Shown in pieces: positions 8,858 through 17,129 of a stretch of DNA of 30,433 nt. The notes beneath the pieces were generated by a model that did no database searches, was not told the origin of the DNA, and saw only the letters and a program-made list of their open reading frames with translations. Numbering within the stretch: position 1 is the first letter of the stretch; every line of letters starts with the position of its first letter. A program made the translations under genes and the position numbers. Where the stretch lies: the NCBI GenBank assembly GCA_003243445.1, contig QFQQ01000072.1:1-30433 (forward strand), in the 5' to 3' direction. The stretch comes from Citrobacter freundii. Lineage in GTDB: Bacteria > Bacteroidota > Bacteroidia > Chitinophagales > Chitinophagaceae.

Positions 8858-9009
8858 TCCCGCAGATCTCGCAGATTTAACAGTCCTCAGTGCGAAAAAT
8901 TCATTCGATTGTTGAACTTCACTTATTCCCTAACGCAGATTACGCTGATACGTCTCTGATAAGAGTAATGATCTGCGTTATCTGCGCTTGATCGGCGTAA
9001 TCTGCGGGA
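8858..9009. repeat. Class-1 foldback element E
   Basis: The outer ends TCCCGCAGAT (8858-8867) and ATCTGCGGGA (9000-9009) are a perfect 10-bp inverted repeat. The inner arms around 8936-8950 and 8970-8987 (AACGCAGATTACGC and GATCTGCGTTATCTGCGC) pair only in part. A direct repeat TTGATCGGCG occurs at 8841-8850 and 8988-8997. The element fills the hemE-hemF spacer. Confidence 0.8.
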
Positions 9010-9029
9010 GAATTACGCAGGTCAAAGAA

Positions 9030-10091
9030 TTATCGGCTCCACTCCTTCACCGCATTCACAAACGCTTTCGCATTCTCCACCGGAACAGTTGGCAAAATAC
9101 CATGCCCCAGGTTCGCAATATATCGCTGCGGACCGAATGCATTGATCATCGCATGCACTTCCTTCCTGATCTCTGCCGGAGAGAGAAATAATTTCGCGGG
9201 ATCGAAATTTCCCTGCAGTGTTACATTGCTTCCGGCATATTCCCTTGCCCTGTCAGCAGTGATACACCAGTCGATACCAAGACCATGCGCACCTGTTGCG
9301 GCCATTTCTTCCAGCGCGAACCATGCTCCTTTGGCAAAGATGATCGTCGGTGCTTCATCTTTTACTGCTGCCACGATCTGGCGGATATATTTCAAAGAGA
9401 ATGTTTCAAAATCTGCCGGGCTTAGCAGACCGCCCCAGCTATCAAAGATCTGCACCGCATCTGCACCAGCCCTGATCTGTTGTTTCAGGTAAGCGATCGT
9501 TGTATCAGTGATCATCTGCAGCAAGCGGTGTGCAAGCGCGGGATGACGATAGCAAAACGCTTTTGCCTCATCAAATGTCTTGCTTCCTTTTCCCTGCACC
9601 ATATAGCACAGCAATGTCCATGGCGCGCCGGCAAAGCCGATCAATGGCACACGGCCATTCAATTCCTGCTTGATCAGTTTGATCGCATCAAACACATAAT
9701 GCAACCGGTCATTCACATCAGGCACAACAATACGTTCGAAATCCTTTTCCTGCTGGATCGGCTGGGGCAGCACGGGTCCTTTGTTCTCGATCAGCTCCAC
9801 TTCCAAACCCATTGCCTGCGGCACTACGAGAATGTCCGAAAACAGGATCGCAGCATCGGTTCCAACAATATCGATCGGTTGAAGTGTGATCTCGCAAGCC
9901 AGTTCAGGTGTCTGACATCTTTCGAAGAAACTGTATTTATTTCTCAATGCGATGTACTCAGGGAGATAACGGCCTGCCTGGCGCATCATCCAGACAGGAG
10001 GGCGGCTCACTTCTTCACCACGCAATGCTTTCAGCAAAAGATCATTCTGCAAACCTTTCCCTGTTGTTGTTTTTAATTCAGCTGTGTTCAT
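9030..10091 (-). CDS. hemE: Uroporphyrinogen decarboxylase
   Basis: A full-length 353-residue cytosolic enzyme that removes four acetate carboxyls from uroporphyrinogen III to give coproporphyrinogen III. The signature RPPVWMMRQAGRYLPEY (30-46) supplies Arg37 and Arg41, and Asp86 in FSDILV is the catalytic aspartate; all three coincide with the human numbering. The C-terminal NLGHGILP motif carries the conserved histidine. The start is the ATG at 10089-10091, which overlaps the end of hemD by 14 nt, so translation is probably coupled. It is the last gene of the tight hemA-hemC-hemD-hemE block. Confidence 0.97.
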   Translation of the reverse strand: MNTAELKTTTGKGLQNDLLLKALRGEEVSRPPVWMMRQAGRYLPEYIALRNKYSFFERCQTPELACEITLQPIDIVGTDAAILFSDILVVPQAMGLEVELIENKGPVLPQPIQQEKDFERIVVPDVNDRLHYVFDAIKLIKQELNGRVPLIGFAGAPWTLLCYMVQGKGSKTFDEAKAFCYRHPALAHRLLQMITDTTIAYLKQQIRAGADAVQIFDSWGGLLSPADFETFSLKYIRQIVAAVKDEAPTIIFAKGAWFALEEMAATGAHGLGIDWCITADRAREYAGSNVTLQGNFDPAKLFLSPAEIRKEVHAMINAFGPQRYIANLGHGILPTVPVENAKAFVNAVKEWSR

Positions 10092-10782
10092 GATAGTGTT
10101 TTATAACCAGTTCGGTCAATGCTGTTTTATCCGGCTCTGCAGATACAATGATCTTGTTGGAGATCTTTTGTTTCAATGCAGCGGCTGTTGTTTCCCCGAT
10201 GGCGAAACAAAGCGTTTCAGCAGGTAATGTATTTATTGTAAAAAAACTTTCCACGGCGCTTGTGCTGAAGAACAACACGGCATCCGGTTTTGTATGTTGT
10301 ATATCGTGCGGAGTAAACTCCGTTTTATAAACCTGTATCTCTTCAAAGGGTATCCCCGTATCTTTCAGCCAGTTTGGGATCGTATCAAGGCGGAGGTTTC
10401 CACAAAAGAAAAGAACAGGTTCCCGCACTTTCCCATCCAGCTCTTTGATCAATGCTGCGGCATTTGGCGCGGAGGCTATGATATCCTGTTCGTCAAAATA
10501 ATGTTCTACTGTTTTCCTCGTCTTGCCATTAATGCACGCGATCTTCCAGCTTGGCAGGTGGAACAAGCATTCTGCCACGGCTTCTACTCCATGAGCGCTG
10601 GTGAATACAGCCGTGGCCATATACTTCTCCAGTGATCTGATCCGCTGGATACTTGCCGCCGTTACAGAACTATAGGTTTTGATAAAAGGAATGACTTCAG
10701 TCCTGAATCCATGCCGCTGAAGTTGCTGCAGGCATTCGGCAGGCAGCGATGCTGTGCTGATTATATCAATGCTGCGTTTCAC
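10078..10782 (-). CDS. hemD: Uroporphyrinogen-III synthase
   Basis: A 234-residue cytosolic protein that closes and isomerises hydroxymethylbilane to uroporphyrinogen III. This family is poorly conserved. The call rests on the two-lobed HEM4 pattern (FTSAHGVEAV near 60, VLFFCGNLRLD, VYKTEF and FFSTSAVESFF near 170, AIGETTAAAL), the usual length, and the position between hemC and hemE. The start is a GTG at 10780-10782 that lies inside the end of hemC (17-nt overlap). The end overlaps hemE by 14 nt. Both overlaps suggest translational coupling in one transcript. Confidence 0.92.
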   Translation of the reverse strand: MKRSIDIISTASLPAECLQQLQRHGFRTEVIPFIKTYSSVTAASIQRIRSLEKYMATAVFTSAHGVEAVAECLFHLPSWKIACINGKTRKTVEHYFDEQDIIASAPNAAALIKELDGKVREPVLFFCGNLRLDTIPNWLKDTGIPFEEIQVYKTEFTPHDIQHTKPDAVLFFSTSAVESFFTINTLPAETLCFAIGETTAAALKQKISNKIIVSAEPDKTALTELVIKHYHEHS

Positions 10783-11716
10783 TTTTTTTGATTGCCTTCA
10801 TTAATTCTTCGCCACCATTATCCAGTATTTCAAATGCTGCATCCACGCCAAGACTATATGATTTTTCCAGTGGAGCATCTTTTTCTACTTCCAGTTTCTG
10901 TGTGCCATCGATGGAGAGGATGTTTCCGGAGATCTTCAATCTTCCATCCTGTATGCTCGCGAGTGCGCTGATAGGAGTTGAACATCCACCCATTAATGTT
11001 TTGAGGAAATCACGTTCTGCTTTTACGCAAGTGGCCGTGTCTTCGTCATTCATTACTTCGCAAGCCTTAAATGCTTTTGCATCTTCCATTCTGCACACAA
11101 CAAGAATGGCACCTTGCGCGGGAGCGGGAAGCATCCAATCGAGTTCCAGTGAATTCTCCGGTCTTAAGCCGATCCGCTCCAGGCCAGCGGCAGCAAAGAT
11201 GGCCCCGTTCCATTCACTCTCAGCAAGCTTTTTCATTCTTGTATTCACATTGCCACGGAGATTATCCAGTCGGCTTTGCGGATAACGGTTCAACCATTGT
11301 GCCTTCCTCCGTATACTGCTGGTAGCAACAATGAACGGATGTTGTGTATCTGCAGAAAGCCGGTTCATCAATCCGGCGTGATCAATACCCGGATTGGTAA
11401 CGAGCAGATCTTTATAAGACGCACGCTTCAAAACGGCGGCCTGACGTATGCCCTGCGGCAACACAACCGGCACGTCTTTCATGGAGTGAACAGCGATATC
11501 GATCTTATTATTGAGCAGGGCGATATCGAGACTACGCGTAAAGATTCCCTGCACGCCCATTTCATACAATGGTGTGGTCAGGTTGATATCCCCTTCACTT
11601 TTGATGTAAACTAATTCGGTTTGATGGCCCGCAGCCTTCAGCAGATCGCTTACCTGTGTTGCCTGCCAGACGGCCAGCTGGCTTTCTCTTGTCCCTATGC
11701 GAAGTATTTCCGGCAT
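10766..11716 (-). CDS. hemC: Hydroxymethylbilane synthase (porphobilinogen deaminase)
   Basis: A full-length 316-residue cytosolic enzyme that polymerises four porphobilinogens into hydroxymethylbilane. The N-terminus is RIGTRESQLAVWQ. The catalytic aspartate is Asp81 in VHSMKDVP. The arginine cluster ATSSIRRKAQW is at 131-141. The dipyrromethane cofactor is attached to Cys245 in LMGGCSTPISA. The start is the ATG at 11714-11716, four bases after the hemA stop codon. The end overlaps hemD by 17 nt. Confidence 0.97.
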   Translation of the reverse strand: MPEILRIGTRESQLAVWQATQVSDLLKAAGHQTELVYIKSEGDINLTTPLYEMGVQGIFTRSLDIALLNNKIDIAVHSMKDVPVVLPQGIRQAAVLKRASYKDLLVTNPGIDHAGLMNRLSADTQHPFIVATSSIRRKAQWLNRYPQSRLDNLRGNVNTRMKKLAESEWNGAIFAAAGLERIGLRPENSLELDWMLPAPAQGAILVVCRMEDAKAFKACEVMNDEDTATCVKAERDFLKTLMGGCSTPISALASIQDGRLKISGNILSIDGTQKLEVEKDAPLEKSYSLGVDAAFEILDNGGEELMKAIKKSETQH

Positions 11717-11720
11717 CTAC

Positions 11721-12965
11721 TCATGACATTTGCAGGTAATCATTAATGGCGTTGATGAACTGACAGCCTTTTTCCTGGTTGGTCCGCAAATTTACGGCTA
11801 ATCGCGTTACCGCTTTCTGTGCTTTTCTGTCGGGCGACAGTAAGGGCTCAGCAGCCATTTCGCAATATTCCCTGGGCTGCCATTCGCTCAGTTCCTGCAA
11901 TTTGTCTTTCCAGCTTTTTATGTGTAATGAATATTTGTATTCTTCCAGCCAGGTATAAAATTCCCGCTGAAAGTGTTGTAAGATCTCCTGTGCTTTCGGC
12001 ACTTCCGCTCTTCTTCTTGCAATGGTCTTGTCAAGAATCGTCGTTGAAATTTCATCCACATCGATCACTCTCACATTCTTCAATATTTTCACTGCGGGAT
12101 GAACGTTTGCAGGAACGGAAAGATCGAGTACCAGTTTATCTCCCGCCTGATCCAGCATGGAAGGAAGAATGGTTGCTTCCTGTGCGTTGGTGCAAACGAT
12201 GATGATATCCGAAGCATGTATTGCGTCCTGCATTTTTTCATACGGAATAAATGCAGTACCTGTTTTTAAAGCAAGTGCTTCCGCGGTAGCATCTGTTCTG
12301 TTCATCAGCGCAACGGATGTGCGGGGCAGGTATTCTTTCAGATTCTTGCAAACATTACCACCAAACTTACCGGCGCCGATCACCAGTACTTTCTTGTCAC
12401 CAATGCCCGGCATGTCTTTCAGCAGTTCGATGGCGGCGTAAGAAACGGAAACGGTACCGCTGCTCAAACCTGTCTCCGTCTTTATTTTTTTGGAAGCCTG
12501 GAACGCATAGCTTACGGTGCGGTTCATGATCGGGCCGAGTACCTGGTTGGCGGCTGCGGCGTCAATGGCCTGTTTGATCTGACCAAGGATCTCATAGTCT
12601 CCCAGGATCTGTGAATCCAGGCCGGAAGCTACCCTGTACAAATGCTGGATCGCTTCCTCCCCGCTCTTCATATAACCGAATTCCAGCAGTTGATGGATAT
12701 CGCCGCGTGTATGTTCAGCCAGCAATCCCACGAGCTGCATCACATTTTCCACGAAGCCATAGATCTCCGTGCGGTTGCAGGTGGACACCACGAATACGCT
12801 GCGGACGAGTTGTGCCTTCGCTGTATTGGCGATCGCGGTAAAATCATCTTTTGAAACGGAAAAGGCACCACGGACAGCAATATCGGCCTTATGATAGTTG
12901 ATCCCGGCCACACAAAAGCGGTCTAAAATAGGCGTGGATATGTTATGCGGCTGCTGCGTGATCAT
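11721..12965 (-). CDS. hemA: Glutamyl-tRNA reductase
   Basis: A 414-residue NADPH-dependent enzyme that reduces glutamyl-tRNA to glutamate-1-semialdehyde, the first committed step of the C5 pathway. The catalytic cysteine is Cys63 in VVSTCNRTEIYGF. The GxGxxG nucleotide motif is VLVIGAGKFG (about 194-203), and the helical dimerisation domain is C-terminal. The conserved SQILGDYEILGQIK segment lies near 118-131. The ATG at 12963-12965 is preferred to an in-frame GTG three codons upstream, because a good -7 box (12974-12981) overlaps that GTG and implies transcription starting just before the ATG. It is the first gene of the hemACDE block and is divergent from hemH. Confidence 0.97.
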   Translation of the reverse strand: MITQQPHNISTPILDRFCVAGINYHKADIAVRGAFSVSKDDFTAIANTAKAQLVRSVFVVSTCNRTEIYGFVENVMQLVGLLAEHTRGDIHQLLEFGYMKSGEEAIQHLYRVASGLDSQILGDYEILGQIKQAIDAAAANQVLGPIMNRTVSYAFQASKKIKTETGLSSGTVSVSYAAIELLKDMPGIGDKKVLVIGAGKFGGNVCKNLKEYLPRTSVALMNRTDATAEALALKTGTAFIPYEKMQDAIHASDIIIVCTNAQEATILPSMLDQAGDKLVLDLSVPANVHPAVKILKNVRVIDVDEISTTILDKTIARRRAEVPKAQEILQHFQREFYTWLEEYKYSLHIKSWKDKLQELSEWQPREYCEMAAEPLLSPDRKAQKAVTRLAVNLRTNQEKGCQFINAINDYLQMS

Positions 12966-12973
12966 AAAGTGCA

Positions 12974-12981
12974 CAAATGTA
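12974..12981 (-). promoter_or_regulatory. Candidate -7 box of the hemA operon
   Basis: On the minus strand the sequence reads TACATTTG, a full match to TAnnTTTG, nine bases upstream of the hemA ATG. No TTG is seen at the -33 distance. A start 5-8 nt downstream would give a nearly leaderless hemA mRNA. Confidence 0.45.
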
Positions 12982-13111
12982 TAAAGCGGGCGTGGTTAAA
13001 TAGTCATGGGTTTGTCATCCGGATTAAAATCATAATGATTTGAAGAAACGGGTGGTTTTTTATGACGAAAATCAGGATCAGTTGTAAAGAACTTTGGATC
13101 GAAACCGGGGT

Positions 13112-13234
13112 TCGATGTTGGATGTTCGATGGTCGATGGTCGAAACCGCCTTTGATCTGGCTCAATCATTTGCCTTTTAAGTGTTAATTGCCGGTTAACA
13201 GTGTGTTTGCCGACCATCGAACATCCAACATCGA
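13112..13234. repeat. Period-7 foldback element F
   Basis: Arms 13112-13135 and 13211-13234 form a perfect 24-bp inverted repeat with a 75-nt loop. The left arm is TCGATGT, TGGATGT, TCGATGG, TCG, and the 7-nt step continues past the paired part to 13143. It is the same class as element C but has a different loop. Confidence 0.9.
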
Positions 13235-13301
13235 TCTCTCTTTATCGGCCATCTTCCACCAAAAGTTGCCCTCTCCTGAATTTATTTCTCCCAAACTTCA
13301 C

Positions 13302-13309
13302 GAACTTTG
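13302..13309 (+). promoter_or_regulatory. Candidate -7 box of hemH
   Basis: GAACTTTG, one mismatch from TAnnTTTG, 40 nt upstream of the hemH ATG and followed by GCACC. The -33 region is not obvious. The octamer is identical to the one before the TonB receptor gene. Confidence 0.35.
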
Positions 13310-13349
13310 CACCGCTTATAGTTTCCCTTTTTAATTTTTAATTGATACG

Positions 13350-14381
13350 ATGAGTCAGGTTGAAAAAGCCATTTTGTTGATGAATCTGGGTTCACCGGAT
13401 AGTACTTCCGTACCCGATCTGAAGAAATATCTGAATGAGTTCCTGATGGACGAGCGGGTGATCGATATACCGAAATCAAAATTGCTGCGATCAATTCTGG
13501 TGAAAGGAATCATTGTGCCGCTGCGTGCGCCAAAAAGTGCGGAGGCCTATAAATCCATCTGGACAAAAGACGGTTCACCATTGATCGTTCTCACGGATCA
13601 ATTGAAGAATGCCCTGCAGAAAGAAACCGATCTGCCGATCGAAGTGTGCATGCGCTATGGTAATCCTTCACCAAAAGTGGCGATGGACAACCTGAAGAAA
13701 AAATATCCGGCCCTGAAAGAAGTGATCGCCGTTCCTTTATATCCGCATTACGCATGGAGCAGTTATGAAACGGCAGTGGAATATGCAAAGGAAATCCATC
13801 AGAAAGAAGGGTATTCATTCAAACTCAAATTTGTTCCGCCGTTTTATAAAGAGGAAGCGTATATCGAAGCGCTGGCTGACAGCATGCGCCCGTATATAGA
13901 AGGAAAGGATTTTGATCTGCTGGTGTTCAGCTATCATGGAATCCCGGAGAGACATATCACCAAGCGTCATCCTGTGGGAACGCATGATGTACATAATGCG
14001 GAAAAATGTTGTGATGATGTGGCAGCACAGGAAGTTTGTTACCGTCACCAGGTGATCGCAACCACAAAACTGGTTGCGGAGAAGCTGGGTGTCCCGAAGG
14101 AAAAATATACTGTATCATTTCAAAGCCGGTTGGGCCGCGATCCCTGGTTGCAACCATATACAGCCGTGAAACTGGCGGAATGGCCAAAGCAGGGTTATAA
14201 AAAAGTGGTACTCGCTTGTCCGGCATTCGTGAGTGATTGCCTGGAAACACTGGAGGAAATGGGTGGAGAGGGAAATGAGATCTTTATGCATAACGGCGGA
14301 GAGGAATTTACATTGATCCCATGTATGAATACGCATCCGGCATGGGTGAAGGGGTTGATGAAGTTGATTGAGAAGGTATGA
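13350..14381 (+). CDS. hemH: Ferrochelatase
   Basis: A full-length 343-residue enzyme that inserts Fe2+ into the porphyrin ring; with HemF and HemJ present, the substrate should be protoporphyrin IX. Evidence: ILLMNLGSPDS at 8-18, the catalytic His196 in FSYHGIPERH, and Glu299 in FVSDCLETLEE, matching the conserved His and Glu of the family. Cys220, Cys221 and Cys230 could suggest metal binding, but a [2Fe-2S] cluster cannot be claimed. It is probably membrane-associated at the cytosolic face. The start is the ATG at 13350. It is divergent from the hemA operon and followed by hemJ on the same strand after a 254-nt spacer containing element G. Confidence 0.97.
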   Translation: MSQVEKAILLMNLGSPDSTSVPDLKKYLNEFLMDERVIDIPKSKLLRSILVKGIIVPLRAPKSAEAYKSIWTKDGSPLIVLTDQLKNALQKETDLPIEVCMRYGNPSPKVAMDNLKKKYPALKEVIAVPLYPHYAWSSYETAVEYAKEIHQKEGYSFKLKFVPPFYKEEAYIEALADSMRPYIEGKDFDLLVFSYHGIPERHITKRHPVGTHDVHNAEKCCDDVAAQEVCYRHQVIATTKLVAEKLGVPKEKYTVSFQSRLGRDPWLQPYTAVKLAEWPKQGYKKVVLACPAFVSDCLETLEEMGGEGNEIFMHNGGEEFTLIPCMNTHPAWVKGLMKLIEKV

Positions 14382-14422
14382 ATCGTCCCGGTGCAATATC
14401 AGCAGACTATTCAGCCAAAGCT

Positions 14423-14563
14423 TTGTCATCCCGGCCGGGCTGATTTAGTACGCTTACTGTTTTAATGAAAATCAGAGCCGGGAACTCCACGAACTGAGGA
14501 GTTCCCGGCTCTGGCATTCCGATAGCAACAAGTTATCTTAAGGTCGTCCGGCCGGGATGACAA
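14423..14563. repeat. Nested GC-rich foldback element G
   Basis: The outer arms 14423-14438 and 14548-14563 (TTGTCATCCCGGCCGG and its complement) are a perfect 16-bp inverted repeat. The inner arms 14473-14488 and 14498-14513 (CAGAGCCGGGAACTCC) are another perfect 16-bp repeat with a 9-nt loop. No T-run follows, so it is not a standard intrinsic terminator. It lies in the hemH-hemJ spacer. A degenerate relative may lie near 23057-23083. Confidence 0.9.
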
Positions 14564-14635
14564 TCCTTTAGATAGTAGAATTAAAGGCATTTAGCGGCCT
14601 GCACCACACTTAATATCATTTACCTTTAGTGAACC

Positions 14636-15166
14636 ATGTATCCCTACATCAAAGCCCTCCATATCATCTTCATCGTCACCTGGTTTGCGGGTATGTTCTA
14701 TATCGTCCGCCTCTTCATCTATAATACCGAAGCAGGAGAAAAAGCCGAGCCGGAAAAATCAATCCTTCAAAAACAGTTTGCCATCATGATCAAACGGCTT
14801 TGGTTCGGGATCACCTGGCCTTCAGCTGTCCTTACATTGATACTTGGACTAGCAACCTGGCATTTGCTGGGCATCACACCCGGCTGGCTCATTATCAAAC
14901 TTTGTTTTGTTGCGGGATTATATCTCTATTTCTTCAGCCTTCATTCGATCTATCGGCAACAGATGAAAGGCGTATTCAACTATTCATCCCAGCAATTACG
15001 CATATGGAACGAAGTGGCAACGATCTTTCTTGTTGCGATTGTAATGCTTGTTGTTGTTAAACAGAATATGAGTGCCGTATGGGGATTGCTTGGCCTGATC
15101 GGTTTCGTGATCGTCTTAATGAGCGCTATTAAGATCTATAAACTGATCCGTACCAAAAACAAATAA
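14636..15166 (+). CDS. hemJ: Protoporphyrinogen IX oxidase, HemJ (CopD/UPF0093 family)
   Basis: A 176-residue inner-membrane protein with four or five hydrophobic segments (about 6-28, 55-80, 84-102, 125-142, 148-165). It matches HemJ by its opening ALHIIFIVTWFAGMFYIVRL, in which His9 is the conserved histidine, and by the conserved lysine Lys88 in GWLIIKLCF. HemJ oxidises protoporphyrinogen IX to protoporphyrin IX where hemG and hemY are absent. None of the latter is seen in this window, and HemJ lies directly after ferrochelatase, the next step. The start is the ATG at 14636. The stop is only 3 nt from the stop of the convergent PepSY gene. Confidence 0.92.
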   Translation: MYPYIKALHIIFIVTWFAGMFYIVRLFIYNTEAGEKAEPEKSILQKQFAIMIKRLWFGITWPSAVLTLILGLATWHLLGITPGWLIIKLCFVAGLYLYFFSLHSIYRQQMKGVFNYSSQQLRIWNEVATIFLVAIVMLVVVKQNMSAVWGLLGLIGFVIVLMSAIKIYKLIRTKNK

Positions 15167-15169
15167 AGG

Positions 15170-16348
15170 TTATACAACAGGACTTAATGTCTTTGACTGC
15201 TTAGCCGCCACCGCCGGTGCTTCTTTCTTTTTCTTTCTTCTTCCCCACCAGATATAAAAACCTGTGATGGGCAAACTCGCGGCGATCACGCTTGCGAAGA
15301 ATGCCATGATCTTTCCGGGTAGACCAAGCACCGCACCTACGTGAATATCATAGTTCATGCGAACGATCTTATCCGCCACCGCTGCATCTTTGAATGTACC
15401 GGCATAGCTTCCTGTTGCAGGTAATTCTTTCGCAGTGTACTGATCATAATGATAATAATCAGCATTGTAATACGTGCCCGGGCGATGATTCACGGCCACT
15501 TCAACAGGATCGGTATTTGTGATAGGAAAATACACGCCAAGGCTTTCATCGTCTTTTACATGCGGCTTATGTTCAGCCCATACATGATCTGCCACCTGTA
15601 TACCTTCCGCGATCTTTGTTGTATCAGAAACAGGATGCGCATGCTCCACCATTGCCTTTCCTCCGCTGCTGACCCAGTACACAGATTTCGCAAACCATTG
15701 AAAGCCCCATACAAGACCGGTGATGGCAATGAAGATGGCTACCCATGTCATATAAAAACCGAGCACATTATGCAGGTCATAGTTCACACGGCGCCATTTT
15801 GCATTCCATTTTACAGAGAAACGTTGTTTGCGCGCTGCTTTATTTTTCGGCCACCAGAGGATCAGTCCGGTGATCATCATCACCAGGAAGATCAATGTAG
15901 CAGAAGCCACGATCGGTTGACCAATAGTTGGGGGCAGCCATAAATAAAAATGTCCGTTGATGATCACGCGGAAGAAATCACGGTTCATGTTCTTTGCCTT
16001 CAGCGTTTCACCGGTATAAGGGTTCAGGTAAACGAGTTTATAATTGTCCGCATCGTAATACGACACAACGGCGGCTTTTCCTTTTCCGGGATATTCAATA
16101 CCATTTGCTTTTTTCCCGTCAAGCGATTTCTCCGCTTCCAGCTTGAGCGTGGTTGGTGGCAGGTATGGTTTATCCTGCACGGTTACTTTTGCAAATGGTT
16201 CGGTCAGGCTCCTGATCTCATGCTCAAATGCCAGCATACATCCCGTGATGCCCAGGAATACAACGATCAGGCCCGAGATCAGACCGAGCCAGAGATGCAC
16301 CACACCGATCGTTTTCTTGAATCCGAATTTATTTTTCTTTGTTGCCAC
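15170..16348 (-). CDS. PepSY-associated transmembrane protein, iron-regulated type
   Basis: A 392-residue inner-membrane protein of the PepSY_TM family, often annotated as an iron-uptake or ferric-siderophore reductase component. Four hydrophobic segments are visible (about 16-40, 138-162, 190-215, 345-367), with a large periplasmic part between the third and fourth. Features include VVHLWLGL at the first helix, LNPYTGETL typical of PepSY, and a C-terminal PITGFYIWW followed by a basic stretch (GRRKKKKE). The start is a GTG at 16346-16348; the only upstream sequence is non-coding and no ATG fits. It converges on hemJ (3-nt gap). Membership of the iron/heme neighbourhood is context only. The donor and acceptor are unknown. 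Confidence 0.85.
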   Translation of the reverse strand: MATKKNKFGFKKTIGVVHLWLGLISGLIVVFLGITGCMLAFEHEIRSLTEPFAKVTVQDKPYLPPTTLKLEAEKSLDGKKANGIEYPGKGKAAVVSYYDADNYKLVYLNPYTGETLKAKNMNRDFFRVIINGHFYLWLPPTIGQPIVASATLIFLVMMITGLILWWPKNKAARKQRFSVKWNAKWRRVNYDLHNVLGFYMTWVAIFIAITGLVWGFQWFAKSVYWVSSGGKAMVEHAHPVSDTTKIAEGIQVADHVWAEHKPHVKDDESLGVYFPITNTDPVEVAVNHRPGTYYNADYYHYDQYTAKELPATGSYAGTFKDAAVADKIVRMNYDIHVGAVLGLPGKIMAFFASVIAASLPITGFYIWWGRRKKKKEAPAVAAKQSKTLSPVV

Positions 16349-16365
16349 CCGTTTTTTATTTTAAA

Positions 16366-16399
16366 CACAAAACCCTGAAGGCGTTGATCCTTCAAGGTT
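16366..16399 (-). terminator. Hairpin with T-rich tail just upstream of the PepSY gene
   Basis: Arms 16371-16381 and 16389-16399 (AACCCTGAAGG and CCTTCAAGGTT) pair over 10 of 11 positions with a 7-nt loop. Read on the minus strand the hairpin is followed by TTTTGTGTTT and lies only 23 nt ahead of the GTG start. It could be an attenuator in the leader, or a back-up terminator for upstream transcription. Confidence 0.4.
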
Positions 16400-16731
16400 G
16401 AGCGTATTTAACACTTATACGATCCTGGTCTTGATTGCTCACTTCTATCACACTATCAGCACCCGCAATGCTGTTTTCCGGTTTATTTATTTTTCATTTA
16501 TAAAACCGGAATACTATTATTGGCGGGCTCACTCCCGAAAACTTTTAACAACTGCTCAAGCTAAAAGAAAACCAGGAATGGCCCTATGCGTTCCATGTTT
16601 TTGTATCCGGCCGCAAAAATATCACTGGTATATGGAGAGCGAACGCCGTATCGGGAAAAACGGTTTACGGAATGGGAAACTTGACAATCCGATGACAGGT
16701 ATGGGTTGCCGCGGACGCGTCCGCCGCAGGG

Positions 16732-16922
16732 GGATTACGCAGATCCTATGTGCCGATCAATGAAATAATTCCCGATTGTGTACAAACCTTATAATGAATG
16801 ACAGATCGCGCAGATGGTTCCCTGCAGGAAAATCATCTGCGTGATCCGCGCATTCGATTTTTTGAGATCTGATCTTTTTAAAAATCCCGCAATTACCTGA
16901 CAGTAAGATCTGCGTGATTCCA
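16732..16922. repeat. Degenerate class-1 foldback element H
   Basis: The outer arms GGATTACGCAGATC (16732-16745) and GATCTGCGTGATTCC (16908-16922) pair with a few mismatches. The inner arms 16804-16816 and 16834-16846 (GATCGCGCAGATG and CATCTGCGTGATC) match at 12 of 13 positions. It has the same nested layout as elements B and N but is more diverged. Confidence 0.75.
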
Positions 16923-16964
16923 TCTAACAACAAACCTGAAGAGAAAATATCCAATCGTTTTGAG

Positions 16965-17028
16965 TCCTTACCGTCCTTCCCGGCTTACCGGTAAAAATAA
17001 ACCGGTAAGCCGGGAAGGACGGTAAGGA
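16965..17028. repeat. Perfect 28-bp foldback element I
   Basis: Arms 16965-16992 and 17001-17028 are a perfect 28-bp inverted repeat with an 8-nt loop (AAAAATAA). The left arm breaks into TCCTTACCG, TCCTTCCCG, GCTTACCGG, a 9-nt step. There is no T-run on either side. It is the tightest hairpin in the window. Confidence 0.95.
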
Positions 17029-17098
17029 AGTCCTATGTTAGCAACCTTGTTCTACATAGAGACCAATGTCTTATAATCTACGGGCTCACATGCAGGCG

Positions 17099-17129
17099 AA
17101 AAAAAGCCAGCCTGTATGCACAAGCTGGC
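17099..17129 (-). terminator. Intrinsic terminator of the DUF4920 gene
   Basis: On the minus strand GCCAGC, a 12-nt loop and GCTGGC are followed by seven T (17099-17105), 28 nt past the stop codon. This is the clearest minus-strand terminator in the window. Confidence 0.8.

Larger units (their letters stand above)
12966..13349. other. 384-base divergent spacer between hemA and hemH
   Basis: Holds the hemA promoter candidate, foldback element F (13112-13234), and a GAACTTTG octamer at 13302-13309 upstream of hemH that resembles the octamers before the TonB receptor and lpxA. No gene is seen. Short reading frames over 12996-13217 are only translations of the repeat. Confidence 0.7.

Noticed and set aside
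8841..8997. Target-site duplication TTGATCGGCG around foldback E
   Set aside because: The second copy lies inside the right arm rather than just outside it, so it does not bracket the element.
9480..10076. 198-codon plus-strand frame opposite hemE
   Set aside because: It is a shadow of the well-supported hemE frame, Cys/His-rich in the way antisense frames of such genes often are.
12996..13217. 73-codon minus-strand frame between hemA and hemH
   Set aside because: Consists mostly of the period-7 repeat element F.
14473..14513. Intrinsic terminator of hemH
   Set aside because: A strong 16-bp hairpin, but no T-run follows on either strand; kept as a foldback element.
16398..16763. 121-codon plus-strand reading frame as a gene
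   Set aside because: No recognisable domain, odd composition, and it runs into the palindrome and class-1 repeat; treated as chance.
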